From Porodaedalea pini (lineage: Eukaryota; Basidiomycota; Agaricomycetes; Hymenochaetales; Hymenochaetaceae), in NCBI GenBank assembly GCA_002794775.1, contig NBAY01000094.1:61838-125837 (forward strand): a DNA stretch of 64,000 bases, written 5' to 3'. Shown piece by piece: positions 11,794 to 21,150 of this stretch (positions within the stretch are counted from its first letter, which is position 1; every line of letters begins with the position of its first letter). The notes under the pieces are model-generated. The model was not told the origin of the DNA and ran no database searches. It saw nothing but the letters and a program-made list of their open reading frames with translations. A program made the position numbers and the translations under genes.

Positions 11794-13406
11794 GTGCTCA
11801 ATTCTAGATCAAGCTGTGAAAATCCTGACCGAAATTTGGCGCCCCAAGAACATCCCGGTCGTCTTTTCGACTCAGAAAGATATCACGGTGGTGACGAAAC
11901 AGTCGTTATCTCTCCCTTCTCAACTTCAACCACTAAAACGTCAATTGATTCAACTTTCCTCGCCCCGTTCACCCATCACGCTTTCCTCGCCCCTTCCTCC
12001 TGCCGCCTCCGACCCACCACACGCTTCAACATTGACGTTAGCCGTTTTCCCATCCGCCTTTCTCGCTGAGCATTCGGCAGCAGCGCCGCAACAGTCGTGT
12101 CCGAGAAGGATCTCGTTCCGATCAAAACATTCGTACAGGAGGTCCTCCGCCGTTCACGCACAACATGCAGCGTCCTGCATTCGGCGCTCTCTACATCGAG
12201 GCGGTTAGAGGGAAGGTGCCGGAGCTCGTGGAAAAAGAGAGGCTCGGCACGGGAGTGAGAGGCGAGCCGGAATCAGATAAGAGGATTGTAAAGGAAGACG
12301 AGGTGTCTGCCTTGTCGAAGGTGAATACCTCTTTGGACACGTCCAACCTCTGCAGCCTTCCGACAGAACTGATGTCAATGGATCCGTTCGACGCATCGTG
12401 TGGTAGACGGTTCTCCAAATGGACGCTTCGTTTCTATTAACTCAGCAGATGCAGACTCAAAGGCAGTCTAACGACAAGCACCGTAAGATTCCGGCAAAAC
12501 CGCTCACGCCGCTGCCACCTCTGCCATCGCGGCTTCTTTGCCCGCGGCGCACCTTCCTCGCCGCGCTCATTCTAACATCAACATTCTTACAGGATCGATG
12601 CTATTCAAATCGTTGGACGCTGCGAACGCGTACTCGGCGATGTGCTTGGGTGGCATCTCTGGGTCGGCAAGGGCTCTACGCCGCCGCAGGAAGAGAACTC
12701 GCGCAGTATGCAATGCACGAAAAGCGAGGGTACAATCGCATTTGGATCGTCTCCGGTTTCTGCAATGCGCAACGCGACACACTTCCCGAGTCCACCCTTG
12801 TCAGACGCAGGCGCAAGCCCGGAGTTTGGCCATGAGGCAGGGATGGCAAGTAGAGCACTTGGATGTGCTGCGACGCTACCAGATGATGCGGCAATGCAGA
12901 GCGTGCTGCCCCACTATCGATTCCCAGGATCGTTGCCGTTCTCGTTTGCAGGTCCACCTCTCGCGGTCATTGCAGCGCATCAGCACGCGGCGCTCAGTGC
13001 ACAGCAAACATTGCTTTCTTCTGCTTTCACATCACAAACGCTGTTGTCTTCCGATCTGACGCCTTTCCCAGTCGAAGAGCCGACACCACGCCTTTCGTAC
13101 TGGCCGCTCTGACTTGGTGAATCAACGTTCCAGACACCGAGTGCGGCGTTGTGCAGCTACAATTATAGTTATAGCTACAACAACAGCGCCAATGGCGTGT
13201 GGAGTACCGCACAGAGCACCGACTCGTCCGACTCGGGCTCTAGTGTCGGGTTTGAGGCCGTCGCAACACCGCCAGACATGCCTGTGGCCGTGCGGCTTGC
13301 AGGTGTGTCGGCTGATGGTGCCCAAGGCAATGTCATGGGCTCCAGCCTGGGTGCGGTGAAGGGCCACCAATTCAGACCCGCCGACGAGTCAGACCCGGTT
13401 GTGTGA
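11794..13406 (+). pseudogene. Broken Pho80/Pcl-like cyclin, right-arm copy
   Basis: Plus-strand pieces spell the same cyclin as 803-2543. After a Ser/Pro-rich start and a TGA at about 12068, the first cyclin helices appear (IKTFVQEVLRRSRTTCSVL, then EAVRGKVPELVEKERL, about 12120-12245). They are followed by PRRTFLAALIL (12540), CYSNRW, LGWHLWVGKGSTPPQEENSR (12642) and a tail with FEAVATPPDMPVAVRLAG (13250). Changes of frame occur near 12170, 12600 and 12830. The known role of the family is binding a Pho85-type CDK. Neither arm holds an uninterrupted cyclin box, so no working copy is in the window. Confidence 0.72.
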
Positions 13407-13679
13407 TACGCGCAGGTGCTCTCCGTGGGCAGTCTTGAGGACAGGACCGCGACCCGCGGCATAGGCGGAATTGGGAACGGAAACAGGATTAACGGTTAGG
13501 GACAGGTGTCCATGTCAATGCCCAGCTTCACGAGTGCTGGTCTCGAGCCTCAGTTTGGACTCGGTGGTTGTGAATAGGCTGTTACTATTGAACCACTTCG
13601 GACTTGAACCGAACCGAACCGAACTTCCTTGAAATATCTGAAATATAAGTGGACTATCAGACAATAACACTAGTACTAT

Positions 13680-13950
13680 GATGAATGCATTACACTTGAG
13701 ACATTAGACTTCTGAAGGATATACAAGTGACATATAATATGAGAAAAATAAATGTTCATTTCCTGTAAGCATCTATCTAAGCTGTATTTACCTTCTATCC
13801 TAATAAGTATCTGACATGCAGACTGACATACTGACACTGAACATATAAACCTGTGAAGAGCCTTTCGGCTTCATTGTCATGCATACTCAGTAGAATAAAT
13901 ACATTACAGCTTGGACATCAGACTTTTGGAGTGCATATAATCAGAATACA
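13680..13950. repeat. Diverged direct repeat at the outer end of the right arm
   Basis: The block 13686-13735 (atgcattacacttgagacat onward) is repeated in diverged form at about 13900-13945 (tacattacagcttggacatc onward). The first copy lies in the arm and the second just outside it. Confidence 0.5.
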
Positions 13951-14099
13951 AAATGATAAAAGTATAGTATATTTTTTGTAATTATCTATCTGTCTTGTAT
14001 ATGCCCTGTATTGCACCAAAACTCTTGTAACGAGCTTGTATCCGACTCGAAGACATTTTGGCACATGACAAGCTGACTAACAGACTTATATTACCTTAC

Positions 14100-14416
14100 A
14101 AGGTGTACAAGGCTATACAGGCGACGCGACTTTTTCGTGATGTGCATGCCAGCGTCTGCATCTACATGTACACAACTCAACCCGAACAACATCGAGCTCT
14201 GATCAGCCTAGGCCTTGAGGACCATCAAATCGGGCATGGTAACTGCCTAAGGAAAGTCTGCGAGCGACTCGGACACTTCACTGCCCGAGTGCAACGCACG
14301 GTGAAGAAACTCGAAGAAGTTTATTTCTATCCAACACTTTCACATGGTGCCGTAATATTACAGCTAAGCCTCGACGTCTCATTACGGTTCGACCCACGCA
14401 AGTGCATTCGGAACAC
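14100..14416 (+). repeat. Diverged copy of the CYP505 upstream region
   Basis: The stretch matches about 20800-21140 upstream of the intact CYP505. Shared blocks include tctacatgtacacaactcaa and cactttcacatggt. It also keeps a degraded form of the hairpin at 20974-20997 (gcgactcggacacttcactg). It leads into the truncated coding copy at 14417. Confidence 0.75.
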
Positions 14417-15478
14417 TCAGCCCATTACCACTGCCTCCAACAATCCCATTCCTCGGAAATGCGACTCTGATCGACCTCGATGTACCCGTACGCTCGTTCC
14501 TGCTCCTTGCGAAGCAGTACGGCGAGATCTTTCAGCTCGCGTTCAGCGGAGGTGTCGTCGTCGTACACATCAACTCCGCCGCTAGGACGAGAGATCTACA
14601 AGCTCTTAAGGCGACATCATCCAGTGAAGCCCCATCGCGACGCTGAACAACCTCCTCGAGAAATACCAAGACGAAGTCCTCGCAAAGCGTGTCAGCGTGC
14701 TCGAGCTGCTCGAACAACACACAGACATCGATCTCCCGTTCGCCTCGTTCCTCAGCCTCCTCCCGCCTATGCGTATACGGCAGTACTCCATCTCCTCCTC
14801 TCCGCTTGTTGACGCAAGCCGCGTCTCAATCTCATCGCCAGCGTCTTTCATGCGCCTGCGCTCTCTGGTCTTGGACAGTCGCGTTTCTGAGGCGTCGCAT
14901 CCTCGTTCCTCGCTGGCCTTACGCAAGGTGCGCCCGTGGTAGTTCGGACCTCTGCTGCAGAGTTTGTGCTTTCCTCCGATCCGTTGTCGCCCATCGTGAT
15001 GTTCGCGGTTTCTCGGAGTTCACACCGTTTTACCGTTTCGCGCAGGGTACCGTGACCCCGAGGGGGACTATTTGTATATGGGTTTGAAGATGAAGGAGTA
15101 GACGGAGATGGGCATTGTTGATGTGCGACCGGAATTCTCGAGAAAGGGTGAAGCGTCCGAGGGTGACAAATACGTCTTTTTCTTCTCGTCTGCTTGTCAT
15201 TCGTTACTTACAATTTGTCTTCAGTCGCATGTGGCTCGACCGCCAGATCATCAAGGACGTTTTCGACGAAAATGCTGAAGTTCGTTTCCTCCTTTCCGTT
15301 CACTTCACTGGAGCTAAGTCTTACGATGTACTTTCCGTTTTTCACCTGCGGCTCGGGCCGTGCTACGAACGGGATCAAGCAGGTCGGTATCAATATTATG
15401 AAGGACGACAATCCGACTGGAGCGACGAGCGGACGTCTGCTGCTTTCGAGCGTATGCAGAAGGAGCGCTAAGCCGCAG
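14417..15478 (+). pseudogene. CYP505 copy with large internal deletion
   Basis: The first 160 bases match exon 1 of the intact gene (IPFLGNATLIDLDVPVRSFL and the GGVVVVHINS segment). The start codon is lost, with a gap where atggcg should be. At about 14581 the sequence jumps straight to the reductase C-terminal half (equivalent of 23887), deleting nearly the whole P450 domain and the FMN domain. A one-base gap follows near 14635. The rest (MRIRQYSISSSPLVDASRVS and the C-terminal NADPH-binding part) continues with further shifts to a TAA near 15470. It cannot encode a working enzyme. Confidence 0.85.
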
Positions 15479-15483
15479 ACGTT

Positions 15484-15712
15484 TTCGACCAAACAAGAGT
15501 TACGTAACGCAGTGGAGCTGATCGTCGTGCACGTGACCATAGCGACGCTCGGTCCTCACGTGTTGGGCGGCGACGTAGAGGCATTCCGGCCGGAGCGCAT
15601 GCTCGATGGCAAATTCGAGAGCCTACCCGAGCAGGCGTGTGGCGGCCTGCCGGGTACAGGCGCACGCGTGCATTGGCCGTCCGTCAAGTTCTCGAGGGTT
15701 TTCAATATCATT
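15484..15712 (+). pseudogene. Fragment of a CYP505 heme-binding region
   Basis: The fragment corresponds to about 22360-22525 of the intact gene. It keeps EAFRPERMLDGKFESLPEQA and then loses the frame at the cysteine-ligand loop. It stands downstream of the reductase end of the preceding pseudogene, so the order of parts is scrambled. That is best explained by a second, partly deleted tandem copy. Confidence 0.7.
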
Positions 15713-15954
15713 TGACATAACCAGTGACGGCTTATAGCATGGAAAGCTGCTATGCTTGTATTCGTTCTCCCACGAATTATTGATACTCTAAGGAAGTGTA
15801 CCAGACTCGAGCGCGATTTGGTATCAATGAGAAGGAAAAGCAGACTGTGTACATGTGAAAGTATGCTCAAGCAAAAGTCTCGCTCAGCGCGTCGCGTCCA
15901 ACGCTCACCTTCGTAATAAGATCTTCTTTCAGTAATACTCATTGCGGTCATTCT

Positions 15955-16290
15955 CACGCATTCTGCCAAGCTGAAGACCCAATTCAACGATCACAGCAGC
16001 ACTGCGAGCCGCTTGCAGACAGACTGGGATGCCGTTATCGTGACGACGTTTTTGGAGGGTAGGTCTGCAGAGGACGCCGCACGGCTCGTTTCTTGGCTTC
16101 AGCACTCCCTATCTTTGATATCGTCAAAAATGAAAAGCCCTGAGTGGATGTGGATGTACCAGAGCAGCCAGTGCTTGTGAAAAAGTTACAGAATCATAGA
16201 CCTTTTATGGCGCGATGCGACCGACACAGTACGGCGGATTCCTTCCAGCTATTCGGTGGATTTAAGGAGTGGATGCGCAGTATTTCTGGA
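15955..16290 (+). pseudogene. Fragment of a CYP505 FMN (flavodoxin-like) domain
   Basis: A plus-strand frame near 15970-16120 reads as the flavodoxin-like part of the reductase (DWDAVIVTTFLEGRSAEDAA, then RLVSWLQHS). This resembles the intact TASFEGEPADNAAQFVAWLS segment but is clearly more diverged. A later piece (FQLFGGFKEWMRSISG near 16240) matches the FFQVFDEYEERLWDVLE region. The divergence suggests an older paralogue than the two preceding fragments. Confidence 0.55.
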
Positions 16291-17079
16291 TAGGTTAGTC
16301 CTTCCTTCACCATTCTTCCGTTTATCCCTTTGGTGCGCAGTTTTCTCCTTGCGATACCCCTTTGCAAATTGCGTTATTCACTGTCGGCCTGGTCTTTGCA
16401 CTGTTCCGTTATTTCATGTGAGTGCTGAGGAAAAGACTGTGCACGATCGGGCTCATAGTTTCTCTTGTACGCGTGCCGCTCTGGGGAGATGGAGGAGTGA
16501 GTGAACAAATGCATCACCGATGAGTAGCTGGGTCTCTCCAGGAGAAATGCAACATCGATGGGCGTACAAGGTGTAAATGTGTTAGTAGTGGGTTGTCATT
16601 CAATCTAATCATCATTTTTTACTTAAACGTTCTTGCAGCTTTGTCTCCATCAAATCTATCAAACAAGCCATTGACGATTGTGCTCTGCCTTCTGCTTTTT
16701 GTTTCATTACACCTGCCAATTCCCGACCTTCTTTTGTGAAGAGTTGAAAATATTTCCCGCAAACACACTTGACCCAATGCTTGCATTATTGGGTCACTTT
16801 AAGTTTCATGACAAATAGTATGTGGGGCCTAGTCGAAGCTTAAATTATTGCACACTGGAAATTCCATACAAATGACCTTCACTAAGTGAATGTGATGAAA
16901 GGAGGAATAAGACAACAAGGGGTACAAGACACATGCATCCATTAGATGTAAAAACTAAGAAACAAAGGCCGGACCAACAAGGAGTCCTTCACCTCTAGAA
17001 AATGGCATGGGAAGAAGTTTTGAGCCCTTGATATAAACACATTATTGGATTGGAAAGCATCTTCACCTTTTCTCTGAGC
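16291..17079. other. Intergenic, nothing recognised
   Basis: The sequence is AT-rich without a convincing frame. It separates the P450 fragments from the 3' end of the minus-strand membrane gene. Confidence 0.5.
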
Positions 17080-18716
17080 TCAAGAAAAACCCATATCGCT
17101 CATCTGAAGGCTAGTTCCATTGTTAACCCCTCGTTGTCCTGCCTCCTTCAAGTTGAGCATCATCCGACTGCCGAGTACACATAGTAAAGCTGGATTTCCA
17201 AGAAATAGTAGAAGGTTTTCTGAAAACTGTTTTGACACAGTCAGATTGTACTGCATTATGTTTATAACACAGAAAAATATCAGTATGACTAAAGCCATCA
17301 GCTAAGTCCAGATCAGTAAGCTAGCAATGTTGACTGCATAACAATAGTATGAGAATCAGATACCTGATCTTTAATAAGGACTTTCACTAGACTGAAGCCA
17401 TTGAAGCAGGAAGACATTTTCCAGACCTCGAATGCCTTGTAGATAGTTAGGACCAGAAGTATAGCTCCATACACCAGTGGAATCGACCTTTGATAGAGTC
17501 ATAAGCAGTTTGGTGACTTTGGTCTGACTCAGATCAATTACCAGTCTGCAATTCCCCAAACATATGGTACAAATCCATCCATTCCGCAAACTGTGACACT
17601 TTCTGAAAGACCTCCAATAGCAACTATTTCCATAGTCAATATCTATGCAAGTTCAATAATGATCTGGCTTACTGTGTTCAAATATAGTAAGATAAATGAG
17701 TGCTCCCATCTTGAAAGCTGCTTCCAAGACAAGCAATATTTTGAGAAAAACTGACAGCTTCTTGCCTGCTGAATTCTAAGCAACTGTTGGTTTAAATTGT
17801 CAATTATTTACCTCCAGAATAAAGTGCAAGAACTCTGATCATAAGTATATCTGTGGAAATATATATGTTATGTTAAATTCTGATAATAATTAAATAACAG
17901 CTTACAGTGAGTCAAGATGACAGCAGTCCAATCTGTGTATGTTAATAATCAAATGAGAAAGGAAAATTGAGTACATCAAAAAGACTCACTAGAGATATTT
18001 CGAGTCCATTCAGCAAAATCGCCTGCAAAATGTCAGAATCACGATTTCAGCCTTTTGCATTTGCCTACGTAGACTACACACATCTAAGGAAATGATATCA
18101 TTTCACTATACATAATTCAAATTCAAATTCGTAAGACGTACAGAGGGAGATTTGCTTCAAACATGTTCCCTTTGAGATCAGTTAGCTTGGATGACATCCG
18201 TCTTGAAAGAGCCGTGGATATGGCGAGATTTTTAAACGTACAAAATAGAACCGCGACAGTGCCTAGAAGTCCAATATATCGATTCTGATGCATTCCTTAG
18301 GCCATAAGTCAAGTGCTCTGTAATCTAACATTACTTACTGCAAAATAGACAAGATTTGCGGCTCTAAGTGGTGACCCCTGTGAGTTATCCACAATTAGCA
18401 CTTTGTACCACTGGACGAAGTACTTCAACATATATACCCAGAAGTACCGGACCTGGCGAAAAAACATGTAGGTTACTAGATTGTGCACCATTAGACAAGG
18501 AGTTGTAATTTTACCTCTTTGTCCATTGTAACAGCTGACATGGTTGTAAGCACTTCAAAGACAAGAAAGCAAGACGGATAGATACATACTGCTATCATAG
18601 ACTAAAATTGTGACAGTTGCTACTTTGAAATACTGCTCGATAGTAATTTCTGATACCCAGAGTGGTGCCAGGCTAGGAGCAATAGGCTCAACATCAGAGC
18701 GGATGGAGAGCTTCAT
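17080..18716 (-). CDS. DUF6533-type seven-helix membrane protein
   Basis: On the minus strand, small exons spell a basidiomycete membrane protein of the DUF6533 type. The start MKLSIRSDVEPIAPSLAP lies at 18716. It is followed by EQYFKVATVTILVYDS, TMDKEV, VRYFW, SPLRAANLVYFA and NRYIGLLGTV, then ILMIRVLALYS (about 17865), a KLSVFLKILL exon, SESVTVCGMDGFVPYVWGIA (17560), and the last exon ending GSRMMLNLKEAGQRGVN...MGFS. Multiple hydrophobic segments fit a seven-helix topology. Function is unknown in the family. The intron before ILMIRV uses a normal gt donor (17905), unlike its paralogues. I could not prove every junction, so the full frame is probable rather than certain. Confidence 0.7.
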
Positions 18717-19859
18717 CTAGGTTGATCTTCAGCTCGAGATAAACAAGTGCGGATGAAGGCGGGTCTGTGTATCTCGAGCTCAAGCGTCAGGACAAGGCCT
18801 TATATACACCTGCGCAAGACATCGCAGGTCAATCAGATGGAAGTTGGATGGCTAGTTCAGCTTCCGAGCTTGCAGGGGCTCATCGGGCAGGGAAGAAGAT
18901 CGCAATGATGAGACGACTCCACCAAGTAGTAGACTGATTGCGTTAGGAGACTGCTATATCCTCTTGTATTCGCATCTTTATCAGAAGGAGATGACCGTCG
19001 ATTAGCGTCGTTGTCACTTTACAGCTCCAGAGTTATTTGGTAGCTCTCCTGATCGTGTTTGAGCTTAGTATTCATAGAGTTGCGCAAGCATTGTCTTTCA
19101 TTTCCTCCTTTCCTTGAGCCGAGAGCAATGAAGATAAGTGGCGGCAAGGAGAGTTCATGCACACCTGGTGTGTAATAGCCAACTCGTGACCACGGTAGCT
19201 TGACTTCTTTACAAAGATTAGGAAAGGAGAATCAACGCGACTCACGATTCTAGATCCCTCATCGCCAGGTGCGTTCAAGATCTTTGTTGCACATCAAGGC
19301 CGGCCATCTCGGTCTCGAAAGACAAAGAATCTCCAGTACCGGCGTCAGCGAAGTAGCCATTGAGCTCGTAGGATCAAGATCAGATTCTGTAGTACGATGG
19401 GCTCAGATTATAGCGACGATAGCCGTCCGTCCAAAACAAGGACTTGAACCGTGCACCGCTCTTTGCTGAAGCGTTCTGCTAGAACATCAGGTTTCGGCAC
19501 CGGTTGTGCGTCTCGGAGAGACAACTTTGATGCGTGGCTCAAGATCAGGACGCAGATACTATTGTAGGACGGGATTCGAACCTGATATTCTCTGCCGCTG
19601 CCTGGCTACACCAGGAGTGGATTGAATCTTCTGATAAACTTCCTTTTGCTATATTGGCGTCAACTGAGATAGACGTTCGATCACTTCGCGGCAACTTGAG
19701 AGGTTCTGAATTTTAGAGAATATGATAGACTTGGGTCGCCCAGAATGAAGCTCTTAAGACCCATCACCACGAGGAACGAGAATATGATTAGCTAGAGAAC
19801 TCCTGGCCTAGAGAGACTACCACAGGGAGCTCAAGGAAGCTTTGGTTTGAATACAAGCA
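18717..19859. other. Intergenic, no gene recognised
   Basis: The first part is the upstream region of the minus-strand membrane gene. Between 19260 and 19720 the base composition rises in GC and several short hairpins are possible, but no frame looks like a protein and no RNA folds convincingly. Confidence 0.45.
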
Positions 19860-20747
19860 TAAGGTAGACGAAAGTTAAACTCGACAAGCTGTGACGCGTG
19901 TGGCGCTAACCTCACTTGCCTAATCTGGCTTCACACAACATCGACGAAACTGCCTCGTCAACTGGACACAAGATCAAAATTGAGCCTCACAGAGTTGTTG
20001 GGGTTGCATTTACCTACAAACCTGTGTTTTTAAAATTTAGAAATAATAACTTTTGATGATTTTATAAGAAGAAAAAAGTTTTTTTGTTGCAAATGCGTCA
20101 GATTTTACTTTGCAACAATCTGATGAAATTTTGAAATTTTGACCACGGAAGTTTGGCCGCTCTCGGCTAATTCTCTATGACAAATAACTTCCTTTTATAG
20201 TAGTTTTAGACAATTACTAATTGTGCATATCCTCAGCATTTTCTCCCCTTCAACACTGCCTTGCCACAAAAAAGCACTATGCCACACCATTCAAACAAGG
20301 ATTACAAGGATAGACCTAATAATGAAAAGGAGATGGAGCAGAACATAAAAATTTGCCTTGACCAAATCCCTTTGGAACTATTCAAACAGTGTGTTTTTAT
20401 TTATTTACCAATTACCAGTTCAAGACATTGATATTTATTTAGCTTTGCTAACCGCTCAGAGCGGTTCATGGATTGTTACCATCATGGATTGAATGGGAAA
20501 CAGGCACAGTGGGCAAACAAAAAATACCATGGCCACAGAACACTACCAGATAGATTTATGACAGGGATGGAGGTTCATGGAATATAACAAATGTATTTCT
20601 CATTCTACAACAGCTAACAAAACTTTTCAAATTTTTGACCTCACGATTTTGGCCGCTAGGGTCCTTCCTAATGGGGTAAGCAAGGGGTTCAGGGTCCGTG
20701 ACAGTGATGTGACATCAGCTTGTCGAGTTTAACTTTCGTCTACCTTA
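19860..20747. mobile_element. 0.89-kb segment with perfect 32-bp inverted ends
   Basis: Bases 19860-19891 (taaggtagacgaaagttaaa onward) are the exact reverse complement of 20716-20747. The 824 bases between are AT-rich, have no coding frame and contain two similar blocks (ttttgaccacggaagtttgg at 20136 and tttttgacctcacgattttg at 20632). Perfect ends around a non-coding AT-rich body resemble a non-autonomous DNA element. Only a TA-like flank is seen as possible target duplication. It lies 400 bp upstream of the CYP505 start. Confidence 0.55.
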
Positions 20748-20973
20748 GAGAAACGGCCTCTCGCGCACGTGACTCTATTCGCGGCAAGCCGAACACCGGG
20801 TACAGCTCTTTCTCGTTACAGACCGCGCATGCCAGCATCTGCTCTACATGTACACAACTCAATTCGAACAGCTTCGAGCTCGCCCTGTTGATCGGCCTCG
20901 AGGACTGTCAACTCGGGCATCGTAATCGACTAATGTAACAAATGCAACCGCACGGAGGAATGTCCGTTAGCGA

Positions 20974-20997
20974 CTCGGACGCTTCGCTGTCCGAGTG
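20974..20997. promoter_or_regulatory. Perfect hairpin in the CYP505 upstream region
   Basis: An 8-bp perfect stem (actcggac / gtccgagt) encloses an 8-base loop. A decayed version is present before the 14.4-kb pseudogene. A dyad such as this could be an operator for a dimeric regulator. That is inference from symmetry only. Confidence 0.3.
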
Positions 20998-21087
20998 CAA
21001 CGCGCGGTGAAGAAAACTCGAAGAAACTCATCGCATTTTTGTACAACACTTTCACATGGTACCTCCGGCAAATGCGGGAGGCGAGGT

Positions 21088-21096
21088 GCCATAAAT
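21088..21096 (+). promoter_or_regulatory. TATA-like box of CYP505
   Basis: The sequence cataaatat lies about 55 bases before the ATG at 21151. That is a plausible core-promoter position for a short fungal 5' leader. Confidence 0.35.
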
Positions 21097-21150
21097 ATTG
21101 CTGCGAAGGTTGAACGCGCGCAACTGCACTCTGACCACAACGACTCGAAC

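Larger units (their letters stand above)
8830..13790 (-). repeat. Right arm of the giant inverted repeat
   Basis: This is the reverse-complement partner of 1-5305. It keeps parts that the left arm has lost (first half of the HMG box, first helices of the cyclin box) and lacks the extra 560 bases of the left arm. Arm plus loop plus arm span about 13.8 kb. Both arms carry the same two genes in mirror image. Confidence 0.9.

Noticed and set aside
1..13800. C-to-T premutation (RIP-like) as the cause of decay in the palindrome
   Set aside because: The right HMG stop fits a transition (Trp to TAG), but the left stop needs a G-to-T change and most other lesions are indels, so there is no consistent signature.
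19420..19620. Two minus-strand motifs resembling the tRNA B box (ggttcaagtcc near 19450 and ggttcgaatcc near 19575)
   Set aside because: The neighbouring bases do not form an acceptor stem, D arm or anticodon arm, and the T stems mismatch. They may be tRNA or SINE relics but cannot be supported as tRNA genes.
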